13,117 nt of DNA from Candidatus Kuenenia stuttgartensis (GCA_945872325.1 CAMBZY010000033.1:1-13117), one strand, 5' to 3'; shown: positions 1-7,869, counted from the first letter of the stretch. The notes: generated by a model from the letters alone, not told the origin. A program made the numbers and translations.

Positions 1-650
1 GAAAGGCCGGCCACAAAGCGGACGAATTCATAGGCATGGGTGCCGATATCTCCACCGCAGCCTGATGCTCCTGAACGCTTTGGATCGACACGCCAAGCGG
101 CCTGCTGCTGACCTGATTCTTCGAGATTGGTCGCCAGCCAGCCCTGAGGATACCAGGCTTCCACCTTACGAACTTCGCCGATTTTGCCGCCCTGAACCAG
201 TTCACGGGCCAGCATGACCATCGGGTAACCGGTGTAGGTGTAAGCCACAGTGAACGGAGTGTTGTTGGCCTTGGCCACTTCGTGAACCTGACGGGCCTCT
301 TCCAGAGTGATGGTGAGGGGCTTTTCGCAAAGGACGCCGAAGCCGCTTGCGGCAGCGGCCAGGGCAGGGCCGGCGTGTTCGTGATTAGGGGTGACAATGG
401 TTACATAATCCATACGATCGCCGGCAGAGAGGGCGGCTTCGCCTTCGATCATGCTCTTCCAGTCGCCGTATCCACGGGTGAAGAAGAGATCTTTGGCGGA
501 TTCGATGGATTCTTCAGGCTTGGATCTGAGGGCGCCGGCGGTGAGCTCGGCCGAATTGTCCATCAAAATCGCCGTGCGGTGAGGCTTGCCGAAAAAGTTC
601 CCAGGACCACCACCACCGACCATACCGACCTTCATCTTGGACTTGGCCAT
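1..650 (-). CDS. Gfo/Idh/MocA family NAD(P)-dependent oxidoreductase (N-terminal part, truncated by window edge)
   Basis: The 216 visible codons (my own translation of the minus strand) open with a nucleotide-binding beta strand and Gly-rich loop (KVGMVGGGGPGNFFGKPHR, residues 7-25). VTPNHEHA (86-93) and the family hallmark CEKPLT (108-113) follow, then a C-terminal-domain segment with GDIGTHAYEF (200-209), where D201 and H205 match the usual DxGxH catalytic motif. The reading frame runs off position 1; full members are about 350-400 residues, so roughly half is missing. ATG at 650 is supported by GGGAG (659-663) 8 nt upstream. Such enzymes oxidise or reduce sugars, inositols and related polyols using NAD(P); planctomycetes carry many paralogues. 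No Tat signal is seen, so it is probably cytoplasmic. Substrate cannot be assigned. It diverges from the plus-strand gene at 1197. Family is certain, specificity unknown. Confidence 0.93.
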   Translation of the reverse strand, partial: MAKSKMKVGMVGGGGPGNFFGKPHRTAILMDNSAELTAGALRSKPEESIESAKDLFFTRGYGDWKSMIEGEAALSAGDRMDYVTIVTPNHEHAGPALAAAASGFGVLCEKPLTITLEEARQVHEVAKANNTPFTVAYTYTGYPMVMLARELVQGGKIGEVRKVEAWYPQGWLATNLEESGQQQAAWRVDPKRSGASGCGGDIGTHAYEFVRFVAGL

Positions 651-689
651 TTTCTAAACTCCCTGATTTGAATGCTTTAGGATTGCTGC

Positions 690-711
690 GATGATTCCGA
701 TGCGAATCATC
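690..711. promoter_or_regulatory. Perfect 8-bp inverted repeat in the oxidoreductase leader (candidate operator or hairpin)
   Basis: GATGATTC (690-697) and GAATCATC (704-711) are exact reverse complements separated by 6 nt, 40-60 bp upstream of the oxidoreductase ATG at 650. A further pair, CGGAACC (712-718) and GGTTCCG (759-765), lies just upstream. This could be a repressor site or an mRNA hairpin. No protein partner can be named, and chance cannot be excluded. Confidence 0.3.
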
Positions 712-841
712 CGGAACCAGAAGAACCGGACCGAATGAATCACGATTGAGATGCGTATGGTTCCGTATATATCCAATAAATTGATCGGTACGCAAGGGCT
801 GACCGCATAATATCGCTCGAATCCGTGAAACTTTTCTATTG

Positions 842-1035
842 TAGGAACGGGCAGGAAATAACTTCTGCTTTTTAGCGAACTCTTGCGAAGCTCACCGCGG
901 CTGCTGTCTAGCCGGGCTTGGCGCTAGCCCCGGTTGTTTTGCTAGAGGGCTACGCCCTGCGGCTAGATTCAATCGCCGAAACTGTGGGCTTGAGCCCTTC
1001 ATCTAAGACGTTGAAGTTATTTCCCGGCGTTCCTA
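842..1035. mobile_element. MITE-like element, copy A, with about 24-bp terminal inverted repeats
   Basis: The left end TAGGAACGGGCAGGAAATAA (842-861, continuing CTTC to 865) matches the reverse complement of the right end (about 1013-1035) apart from one indel and one or two substitutions. The 194-bp interior has no coding frame but has small hairpins: AGGGC-tac-GCCCT (946-958) and GGGCT-tg-AGCCC (986-997), plus several CTAG-containing GC-rich segments. Both ends show TA at the outer border, consistent with a TA target duplication if the repeat proper begins at GGAAC; this is inference. A diverged, inverted relative sits at 10567-10739. The lack of a transposase and the presence of TIRs indicate a non-autonomous element. 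It occupies most of the 546-bp gap between the divergent genes at 650 and 1197. Confidence 0.72.
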
Positions 1036-1042
1036 AAGGCTT

Positions 1043-1085
1043 AATTCGTAAATGTTCTCCCCATCAACTTGATAAACTACGAATT
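1043..1085. promoter_or_regulatory. Inverted repeat AATTCGTA / TACGAATT upstream of the M24-like gene
   Basis: AATTCGTA (1043-1050) and TACGAATT (1078-1085) are exact 8-bp reverse complements with a 27-nt spacer. TTGATA (1069-1074), a possible -35 hexamer, lies between the arms, but no good -10 follows at proper spacing. It may be an operator for the gene at 1197 or decay of the adjacent mobile element. Weak evidence. Confidence 0.22.
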
Positions 1086-1196
1086 GAGTGAAACAATAGA
1101 TATGGAGTTAACGCTCGGTTGAACAGACTCCATCCATCTCCTGTCCACATCGCATCTTGAACCAGCACCATTTACGCCAGGCGTGAGGCCAAGGCC

Positions 1197-2480
1197 GTGT
1201 CCACTGATCTTGAATTCAGTGACTCAACCATCCTTTGGGGCCAATTTGCCCAAAGTCTGCTTGTCACAGAAAGAACCCTGAGCGCGATCCAGGCTGAAAG
1301 CCCTTCGGATCGGTCGTGCGCCGCCCCACCAGACACGGACAGAGATCACCTGGACCCTGGCCTTGTGGAACGTCGCGAGGTGATCGACGATCGCCATAAA
1401 ATCATCTCTAACTTACTGAATGAAAATCAGTTACACGGAATCATCCTGAGTCGGCCTGAACATCTTTCATGGGTCACGGCGTCTGCTGATCTCACCCCCG
1501 GCCTGCAACTCTGGCGACATCCAATTTTTGCTTACGTGACACCTACGCATCGGATGATCATTTGCGACGCCACTCAATCGGCACGGCTTTTTGAAGAAGA
1601 ACTTTTTGGGCTCGGCTTCCTTCTCAAAGAATTTCCGCTGGCCGATGGGTCTCAATCCATGCTCGCAAATCTAGTGATGGGCAAGCAGGTGGGATGGGAT
1701 ATCAGGCTTGACGATCGCCCCAGTTTGCGAGCAGCACTGCACGGAGCATGCCGAAATCTCTCAAATGCTGAACGAAGTAGTATCCGACGACTGGGCCGTA
1801 TGCTGGCCCTTTGTGTCGAGACTACGGCGGCCATGATTAAGTCTGGCGAAACGGAGCGGGAAGTGGCGGCCCAGTTGGTGCACCGGATGATGCGGGAAGG
1901 GATTCAGCCAGTTCATATTCAAGTCCTGGCCGACGATCGGGCACGACAATATCGTTCGGCTGCCCCAAAAAATCATCCCATTACCACTTGGGCTGTGATT
2001 TCCGCAACCGGGCGCAGAGATGGCCTTGAGGTCAGCCTGACCCGATGCGTTTGCTTTGGGACCCCGAAGGTCGAGCAGATTCGCGATTTTGAAGTCGCTG
2101 CAATGGCTCAAACAACAGGCACTTTTTTTACGCGTCCGGAAGAGTCTATCAGCGTGATCGCGCCGAAAGTCAGGCGTATCCTTGAGAAAAACGGCTTTGC
2201 TGACGAATGGGGCCGGGAGTCATCTCTGGCTTCAGCCGGTCGGCCTGTCAGCGAACTGCCGTCCATATCCACCACGCCCAACATGGCCATCATCCCTTCA
2301 AATTCAGCCTGGGCATGGCAGGTCGGTGTCGGTTCGGCACGCGTGGCCGATACGATTGTCACAGACGATGCCGGCTTTGAATGTATCACCGTGGCCAAGC
2401 ACTCAATTTGGCCCACAATGGAAATCGCCATCAAGGGGCAGTCGATCCGCCGACCATCGTTTTTAAGGCGCGAGGCCTGA
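1197..2480 (+). CDS. M24 (Xaa-Pro aminopeptidase/creatinase-fold) family protein, probably without the metal centre
   Basis: The protein has 427 aa. Residues about 57-180 look like a creatinase-N-type domain (LHGIILSRPEHLSWVTASADLT, split at 79-100). Residues about 190-400 follow the M24 'pita-bread' pattern: LSNAERSSIRRLGRM, then an alpha-rich segment ending SGETEREVAAQLVHRMM (216-232), then ATGRRDGLEVSLTR (270-283), and VGSARVADTIV (378-388). Canonical M24 enzymes bind two metals through D, D, H, E and E. At 269-283, where DxG...SDxTR is expected, I see Ser/Ala and Ser, and the His-bearing region (about 337-352) has no His. A planctomycete subfamily with similarly altered motifs exists as I recall it, so this may be lineage-typical. 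The start is GTG at 1197 with only weak GAGG/AAGG upstream. Residues 1-55 resemble no domain, so the true start could be a downstream GTG. The 3' end overlaps convergent glgX by 18 bp. No signal peptide seen. Fold likely, activity doubtful. Confidence 0.75.
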   Translation: MSTDLEFSDSTILWGQFAQSLLVTERTLSAIQAESPSDRSCAAPPDTDRDHLDPGLVERREVIDDRHKIISNLLNENQLHGIILSRPEHLSWVTASADLTPGLQLWRHPIFAYVTPTHRMIICDATQSARLFEEELFGLGFLLKEFPLADGSQSMLANLVMGKQVGWDIRLDDRPSLRAALHGACRNLSNAERSSIRRLGRMLALCVETTAAMIKSGETEREVAAQLVHRMMREGIQPVHIQVLADDRARQYRSAAPKNHPITTWAVISATGRRDGLEVSLTRCVCFGTPKVEQIRDFEVAAMAQTTGTFFTRPEESISVIAPKVRRILEKNGFADEWGRESSLASAGRPVSELPSISTTPNMAIIPSNSAWAWQVGVGSARVADTIVTDDAGFECITVAKHSIWPTMEIAIKGQSIRRPSFLRREA

Positions 2481-4628
2481 GAATCCATCGGCTTCGCTTA
2501 CCAGTACCAGTGTCGAATACGACGACAATTTCACCGTGGTTCCTGCCGTAACGATCGGCCCTGTATCAGGTTCGTATATATCGCCAGGCGATGGTGCAGA
2601 TGTCTCCACGGCCACCCTCCAGATTCGACCCGTTGGTGATGCTGGTATCTGGAATGAAAGTTCGCTGGTCCAAGCGTTCATGGCGACGTAAATATCTCGA
2701 TCAGGCGGCCCTCCACGATCATGCCCACGGCCATCGAGCGTGAATGCCAGTACGCGGGAATACTGCGTGAAATCGGGCCTGGTCGGATCCACCCCGTGCC
2801 AGATGATGTCTGGCATCAAGCCGTCTCCACGCGGAAATGTGTTACGTCGAAGCACCTTATGCCTTTTACGAAGTGCAATGACTCCCTTGGTGAATCGGAG
2901 CAAATCGGCGTGTTTTTTCGCCAGATCCCAATTCAGCCAGCTCGTGGGATTATCCTGACACCAGGCATTGTTATTGCCTTGCTGGGTCCGAAAGAACTCA
3001 TCGCCAGCCATCAGCATGGGTACGCCCTGACTGACCATCAATGTGGTCAGAAAGTTCCGAACCTGTCGCTGCCTCAAGGCTTGGATCAGAGGGTCGTCGG
3101 TCGGCCCCTCAACTCCACAATTCCATGACTCGTTGGAGTCAGTCCCATCCTTGTTTTGCTCGCCGTTCGCCAGGTTGTGCTTCTGGTTGTAACTCACCAG
3201 ATCGGCAAGCGTGAAGCCATCGTGGCAGGTCACGAAATTCAGCGAGCAGGTCGGCCCCTGACGCTGAAAAAGGTCGGGGCTACCGCAGATCCGGGTCGCC
3301 ATCGGCGTAGTCATCCCCTCATGACCGGCCCAGAATCGTCGGACATCGTCACGATATTTGCCATTCCATGCCGACCATCGCTCACCGCCCGGAAAGCTGC
3401 CGACCTGATAAAGCCCACCAGCGTCCCACGGTTCGGCGATCAGCTTGGAGCGGGCCAGAACGGCATTCTCGGAGATCCGTTCCACCAATGGAGGATTCTC
3501 AAGGGCTCGGCCCTGACGGTCGCGGCCCAGAACGCTGGCCAGGTCGAATCGGAAACCATCGACACCGGCTTCGGCCACTTTGGCTTCAAGCATTTTCAGG
3601 ACAAGGTCTCGCACGACGGGATGGTTGGAGTTGACCGTGTTGCCGCAACCACTGAAATTGCGATAGTTTCCAGCTTCATCAAGCATGTAATAAAGGCAAT
3701 TGTCGAGCCCCTTGAAACTTTGGGTCGGGCCTCGTTCATCGCCTTCAGCTGTGTGGTTGAAAACCACGTCAAGGATCACTTCCAGGCCCTGACTGTGACA
3801 CGCCTGAATCATGTTACAGAATTCAAGCCAGGGCGATTCGCGAACAGGCGATGACGAATATCCCGACTTCACCGCCGCGTAACTGATCGTGTTATAACCC
3901 CAGAAGTTGCGTAACCGCTCACCTGTCAAAGGATTAACGAACGGGCAATCCGTCTCGTCAAACTCATCCACAGGCAGAAGTTCAAGGGCAGTCACACCAA
4001 GGTCTCGAATATAGTCGAGCTTTTCGATCAACCCGGCGAATGTTCCCGGGCTCGCCACCTGTGACGAAGGATCAACCGTAAAACCTCTGACATGAAGCTC
4101 ATAGAGAATCGTGTCGGCACGGGGAGTGGCTGGATTTCGGTCGGACTCATCGCGGTGAATTCTGTAATCCGTGACAATTCCAAGCCGCTCCTGATCGCAC
4201 GGATGACCCCAACTGTGACCACACGAAAAGATCTTGGCAAATGGGTCGATCAGAAGATGTTCCGGGTTGTAATGGTGCGGATGCGACGAAGGGCCGTCCA
4301 TCCTCCATGCATAACAAAAAGTTTCCGGTAGACTTTCCACCCGCACATGCCAAACGTCGCCCGTGCGATTGATGGCAGGGTCAAGCCTGAGGATGAGTTC
4401 GTCGGATCGATCGCAGCTCGACGAGATCACCAGCCAGGCGTCGGTGGAATGGCGGCTGACGACTGCAAAATTGACCCCATGGGGTGTTCGAGTGGCTCCA
4501 TATGGCAAGGCCTGTCCGCGAAGAATCTCGACGGGCAGGCCTTGGAATATTGCTTTCTGGGAGCTGCAATCCACTTCACCAGTGATTTTGATGGGCATTT
4601 TGGAGCCGTCTTTTTTCAGATCGATCAA
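2463..4628 (-). CDS. glgX: Glycogen debranching enzyme GlgX (isoamylase type, GH13)
   Basis: The protein has 721 aa, the usual size for GlgX/TreX. It hydrolyses alpha-1,6 branches of glycogen or limit dextrins in the cytoplasm. A CBM48-like N-terminal domain (about 36-135; LPYGATRTPHGVNFAVVS) precedes the GH13 barrel. Conserved regions are DVVFNHT (287-293), VDGFRFDLASVLGR (356-369, nucleophile D362), LIAEPWD (396-402, acid/base E399) and NFVTCHDGFTLADLVSYN (464-481, H469/D470). A beta-rich C-terminal domain covers about 620-712. The catalytic set is complete, so activity is likely. The start shown is TTG, overlapping the rseP stop by 4 nt (TTGA), with no good Shine-Dalgarno; ATG at 4598 (residue 11) is a credible alternative giving 711 aa. 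It is the last gene of the minus-strand unit, and its tail overlaps the convergent M24-like gene. Paralogous trehalose or isoamylase roles cannot be fully excluded. Confidence 0.95.
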   Translation of the reverse strand: MIDLKKDGSKMPIKITGEVDCSSQKAIFQGLPVEILRGQALPYGATRTPHGVNFAVVSRHSTDAWLVISSSCDRSDELILRLDPAINRTGDVWHVRVESLPETFCYAWRMDGPSSHPHHYNPEHLLIDPFAKIFSCGHSWGHPCDQERLGIVTDYRIHRDESDRNPATPRADTILYELHVRGFTVDPSSQVASPGTFAGLIEKLDYIRDLGVTALELLPVDEFDETDCPFVNPLTGERLRNFWGYNTISYAAVKSGYSSSPVRESPWLEFCNMIQACHSQGLEVILDVVFNHTAEGDERGPTQSFKGLDNCLYYMLDEAGNYRNFSGCGNTVNSNHPVVRDLVLKMLEAKVAEAGVDGFRFDLASVLGRDRQGRALENPPLVERISENAVLARSKLIAEPWDAGGLYQVGSFPGGERWSAWNGKYRDDVRRFWAGHEGMTTPMATRICGSPDLFQRQGPTCSLNFVTCHDGFTLADLVSYNQKHNLANGEQNKDGTDSNESWNCGVEGPTDDPLIQALRQRQVRNFLTTLMVSQGVPMLMAGDEFFRTQQGNNNAWCQDNPTSWLNWDLAKKHADLLRFTKGVIALRKRHKVLRRNTFPRGDGLMPDIIWHGVDPTRPDFTQYSRVLAFTLDGRGHDRGGPPDRDIYVAMNAWTSELSFQIPASPTGRIWRVAVETSAPSPGDIYEPDTGPIVTAGTTVKLSSYSTLVLVSEADGFSGLAP

Positions 4629-6628
4629 AGGAGCCCAAAGACTCGCAAGATGTCCTGATAGAGCACCATCACCATCAAGCTCAGGACAGCAATCAGACCC
4701 ATGTACGAGAACAGGGCCAGGAACGATTCAGGCAAGGGCTTGCCGCGAATTTTCTCGCCGATCAGGAAGACCATCTGGCCACCGTCGAGCGGAGCAATCG
4801 GCAGGAAGTTCATCACCGCCAGATTGATCGACAAAATGCCCAGAAACTTCAGGAACAGGCCCATCCCCTCACTGGCTGAAGCATAAGCCTGGCTGGCGAT
4901 GGTCACCGGCCCGCCCAGCAGCTTTCGGCTCACCCTTTGAGTCGCAAGAGCACGAATCGTGCCAAAAATCTCGCCAATGGATCGCTTCGTCTCGCTGATG
5001 CCCCGGCTGATGGATGCCCCCATGGACTGAGGCGGCAGGGGACGGATCAGGTTGAGCTGACCGAACCCGCGATCGACCAGAAACTGGCCAGGTGCAGGGA
5101 CAGGTGCCAGTTTGACGACGGTCTCTTTATCGTTCGCAGCTACAGAGACAGCCACTTCGCGAACTTTCACCATGTCAAGCTGGCGGAGCACTGTGGCGAT
5201 GGTCGCCAGCGGAGTTCCACTTGTCTGAGCTTTATCGGTGGCCGGAGCCGATGCGATCTGATACGACATCTCTTCAGGCTTCTTCGTGGACGGTTTCCCG
5301 TCAGCAGATTCTTCGGTCGCCGTGATCAGGTGGATTTTGGTGACCACTTGACCCGCTACCAATCCAGCCGCAGCGGCCGCAGAACCCGGCTCCACTTCGG
5401 CAATCACAGGAGTGGCGAAAATGGTCAGGCCCAGAGCTGGAATGTCTTGATTCTCTTCAAGTCCGAGAGGGCCAAAAGCGGCTGGCTCAAGCCGTGGGGT
5501 GATAGTCACATCGCGGCTCTTGCCTGACGCATCTAAAACGCCCAACTTCAAAGCCTTCCCAGCGTTATCAAAAGCAATCGCCGAGAAAGTCCGGGGGTCT
5601 ACAGGTTTTCCATCAACGGTGGAGACCGTTTCGCCTTGCTGGATACCCGCCAGAGCGGCAGGCGAATTTTTCTGGATACTCGTGACAGCACCCGCCTTAA
5701 ATTTCAGCCCCAAACCCATGGCATGGACCGCTGGAACGAGCACTTCACGTGGAGCTGCGTTGACTTCTTCAGAGGCCACAACACGCAGGCGGGCAGGTTC
5801 GCTGCGAACCTTTTCAAGCTCGACCCGCAGCTTCTGGTTTGAATCCACAGGCGTCCATTCGCCCTTGGCTGATGCCACCGCGACAATTTTATCCCTATCC
5901 TTCAAATCCTTCGGAAGTTCGGCGGTGGCCGGTGTTCCAGGCATTTTGGAGATGGCTGGCTTGCCTAGAAGAATATCTTGAGGGAACCCAAGTCCGACCT
6001 CGGGCTTGAGACGGCCGGCCCGAATTGTCGGTGTCAGCAGAACATCATAAGCTGAACCGTCTTCAGCCCTTTTCATATCCATGCGAACCGACTGGCCTTC
6101 CGCCGATGTACTGACGGTTCTGAGGAAATCCTCGAACGTCACACCGGTTTTGCTGTCTATGGCAGTGATTTCGTCGCCAGGCCTGATTCCTGATTCATAA
6201 GCTGGCCCGCCTGCCACGACAAACCCAACGACCGCTGGCATAAAAGGAACGCCGAGCCGGTAAGCCATGGCAAAGAAACCAAGACCAGTGATGATGTTCA
6301 TGATCACACCAGCGCTGATGATCGCCATCCGGTGGCCGACGGGTTTATTGAGGTAACTGCGCGGATCAATGATCGCATCCTGACCATCTTCAGCCGGATT
6401 TTCGCCCAGCATCTTCACAAATCCACCGAGCGGAATGATGGAAAGGCTGTAGTATGTTTCGCCACGCTGGAAGCCCACTAGAGATGGTCCGAAGCCGATC
6501 GAGAATTTCTCAACCTTCACGCCCGCCCATTTGGCGACTGCAAAGTGACCGAGTTCGTGGATAAAAATCACAAAACCAAGGCCGAGGACAACCATCAAAA
6601 TCGGCCACAAATTTGCTATGAATTCCAC
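4625..6628 (-). CDS. rseP: RseP-type site-2 intramembrane zinc protease, enlarged, with multiple PDZ-like modules
   Basis: The protein has 667 aa, against about 450 in E. coli RseP. The zinc site HELGH (24-28; H24, E25, H28) sits in the first membrane helix (about 7-30), and the third ligand is D615 in NFLPIAPLDGG (607-617). Other membrane segments lie near 103-130, 595-612 and 640-660. RseP cleaves anti-sigma factors and remnant signal peptides inside the membrane. The long periplasmic part holds PDZ modules at about 132-205 and 308-382, with PDZ-like segments at about 215-300 (degenerate) and 405-515 (interrupted by a Lys/Ser/Pro-rich insert at 448-478). The start is GTG at 6628, supported by GGAGGT (6635-6640) 6 nt upstream, inside the 3' end of dxr (13-nt overlap). 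The dxr-rseP pairing is widespread. No anti-sigma substrate is encoded in the window. The protease assignment is firm; the count of PDZ modules is by eye. Confidence 0.95.
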   Translation of the reverse strand: MEFIANLWPILMVVLGLGFVIFIHELGHFAVAKWAGVKVEKFSIGFGPSLVGFQRGETYYSLSIIPLGGFVKMLGENPAEDGQDAIIDPRSYLNKPVGHRMAIISAGVIMNIITGLGFFAMAYRLGVPFMPAVVGFVVAGGPAYESGIRPGDEITAIDSKTGVTFEDFLRTVSTSAEGQSVRMDMKRAEDGSAYDVLLTPTIRAGRLKPEVGLGFPQDILLGKPAISKMPGTPATAELPKDLKDRDKIVAVASAKGEWTPVDSNQKLRVELEKVRSEPARLRVVASEEVNAAPREVLVPAVHAMGLGLKFKAGAVTSIQKNSPAALAGIQQGETVSTVDGKPVDPRTFSAIAFDNAGKALKLGVLDASGKSRDVTITPRLEPAAFGPLGLEENQDIPALGLTIFATPVIAEVEPGSAAAAAGLVAGQVVTKIHLITATEESADGKPSTKKPEEMSYQIASAPATDKAQTSGTPLATIATVLRQLDMVKVREVAVSVAANDKETVVKLAPVPAPGQFLVDRGFGQLNLIRPLPPQSMGASISRGISETKRSIGEIFGTIRALATQRVSRKLLGGPVTIASQAYASASEGMGLFLKFLGILSINLAVMNFLPIAPLDGGQMVFLIGEKIRGKPLPESFLALFSYMGLIAVLSLMVMVLYQDILRVFGLL

Positions 6629-7836
6629 CGTGCCACCTCCCGCCGTGCCCAGGTGTCGACTGCAATGAGTCGATCAAGCGTAGGCCGAGCGTCAAAATCG
6701 TGATGTTCCAAGACCGCCCGACACACCTGCGGAATCTCAAGGAATCGCAGACTGCCGGACAAGAACCGCCCAACGGCTTCTTCATTGGCGGCGTTCACAA
6801 CAGCCGGAGCTGTTCCGCCGCGACGTATTACCTCATATCCTATGCCCAGGCAGGGGAAATTGTCGAGGTCGGGGGGCTGAAAGTTGAGTGAAAAGCACTT
6901 CGACCAGTCCATCCGAGGGCTCGGTCCATCGCATCGATCAGGCCAGGTTAAAGCCATCTGGATCGGTAATTTCATATCCGGTGGGGAGAGTTGGGCCATC
7001 ACCGAACCGTCGACAAATTCCACCATGGAATGGACAACGCTTTCAGGATGCACCATGACCTGAATCTGGTCAGGCTCGAGGTCGAACAGCCAGCGGGCCT
7101 CGATCACCTCAAGCGCTTTGTTCATCAGAGTCGCGGAATCAATCGTGATCTTCGGGCCCATCTTCCAGGTCGGGTGCTTCAGGGCCTGTTCCGGTGTCAC
7201 ATTTTCCAGTCTGTCCCGTGTCCAGCCCCTGAACGGACCTCCGGAACTCGTTAGAATAACACGCTTTACCTCTGATCGCTTGCCCGCCGACATGGCTTGA
7301 AAGACGGCGGAATGCTCGCTGTCCACCGGGATGATGGTCACTCCGTGCTCTAGGGCACGCTGCATGACAATCTCACCGGCCACCACCAGGGTCTCTTTAT
7401 TGGCCAGTCCCACCAGCTTCCCAGCATCAATCGCAGCCAAAGTGCTTTCCAGCCCGGCCCGGCCGACAATCCCGGTAATCACTCGATGTGTATCTTCAGC
7501 CTGAACCACTTTGATCAACCCATCCTGGCCGCCCAGCACTTCAATGCCAGTACCGGCAAGTGCTTCGCGAAGGGCTGGCAGAACGGATTCGTCGGTCACA
7601 GCCACCCGGCTGACCTTGTTGGCAATCGCTTGCTGTGCGAGGAGTTGCCATGAACCATTGGCACTCAGGCCACGTGGTTTCAAGCCAAATCCTGCCTGAC
7701 TATTGATCACCTCAAGCGTGCTTCGACCGATCGAGCCGGTGGAACCCAGAACGGCCACGCCTTCGGTCTTCGACTGATCAGCCTGAATGTTCCGTTGTTC
7801 CAGATTCTGCATGGGTACTCGTGCTGCAAGATCCAT
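6616..7836 (-). CDS. dxr: 1-deoxy-D-xylulose 5-phosphate reductoisomerase
   Basis: The protein has 406 aa, typical for DXR. It converts DXP to 2-C-methyl-D-erythritol 4-phosphate with NADPH and a divalent metal, the committed step of the non-mevalonate isoprenoid pathway. The NADPH loop is VLGSTGSIGRSTLEV (29-43). LANKETLV is at 144-151. The metal and substrate motifs are PVDSEHSA (170-177; D172, E174), SSGGPFRG (197-204), HPTWKMGPKITIDSATLMNK (221-240) and the following E243, the third metal ligand by comparison with E. coli DXR. HPESVVHSMV is at 263-272. All key residues are present. The ATG at 7836 has no clear Shine-Dalgarno; ATG at 7812 (residue 9) is an alternative with a weak GAG upstream. 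It lies 33 nt downstream of the topoisomerase gene and overlaps rseP by 13 nt, so co-transcription is likely. Confidence 0.97.
   Translation of the reverse strand: MDLAARVPMQNLEQRNIQADQSKTEGVAVLGSTGSIGRSTLEVINSQAGFGLKPRGLSANGSWQLLAQQAIANKVSRVAVTDESVLPALREALAGTGIEVLGGQDGLIKVVQAEDTHRVITGIVGRAGLESTLAAIDAGKLVGLANKETLVVAGEIVMQRALEHGVTIIPVDSEHSAVFQAMSAGKRSEVKRVILTSSGGPFRGWTRDRLENVTPEQALKHPTWKMGPKITIDSATLMNKALEVIEARWLFDLEPDQIQVMVHPESVVHSMVEFVDGSVMAQLSPPDMKLPIQMALTWPDRCDGPSPRMDWSKCFSLNFQPPDLDNFPCLGIGYEVIRRGGTAPAVVNAANEEAVGRFLSGSLRFLEIPQVCRAVLEHHDFDARPTLDRLIAVDTWARREVARWNS
6635..6640 (-). promoter_or_regulatory. Ribosome binding site of rseP
   Basis: The minus strand reads GGAGGT, full-length Shine-Dalgarno, 6 nt before the GTG start of rseP. 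It lies within the last codons of dxr, so it fixes the non-ATG start and suggests translational coupling of rseP to dxr. Confidence 0.8.
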
Positions 7837-7869
7837 CGTGTTGATGAAAAAACGGTCAGTGGATTCCGA

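Noticed and set aside
282..795. Open frames of 129 codons (plus) and 93 codons (minus) around the window start
   Set aside because: They are shadows of the Gfo/Idh/MocA gene, which is encoded on the minus strand in another frame and has clear motifs.
721..840. Sigma-70 promoter for the oxidoreductase on the minus strand (TTGCGT, 17 nt, ATATAT)
   Set aside because: The -35 match is only 3 of 6 and the region is generally A/T-rich, too weak to call.
842..1035. CRISPR array or tRNA-like element
   Set aside because: There is no regular repeat-spacer periodicity and no tRNA arms or anticodon pattern; terminal inverted repeats explain the symmetry better.
3156..3854. 232-codon plus-strand open frame
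   Set aside because: It lies wholly antisense to glgX, whose GH13 motifs are intact. Its translation has no recognisable domain, so it is an opposite-strand shadow.
4937..5981. Plus-strand open frames of 196 and 160 codons
   Set aside because: Both are antisense to the PDZ region of rseP, with no ribosome sites or domain features.
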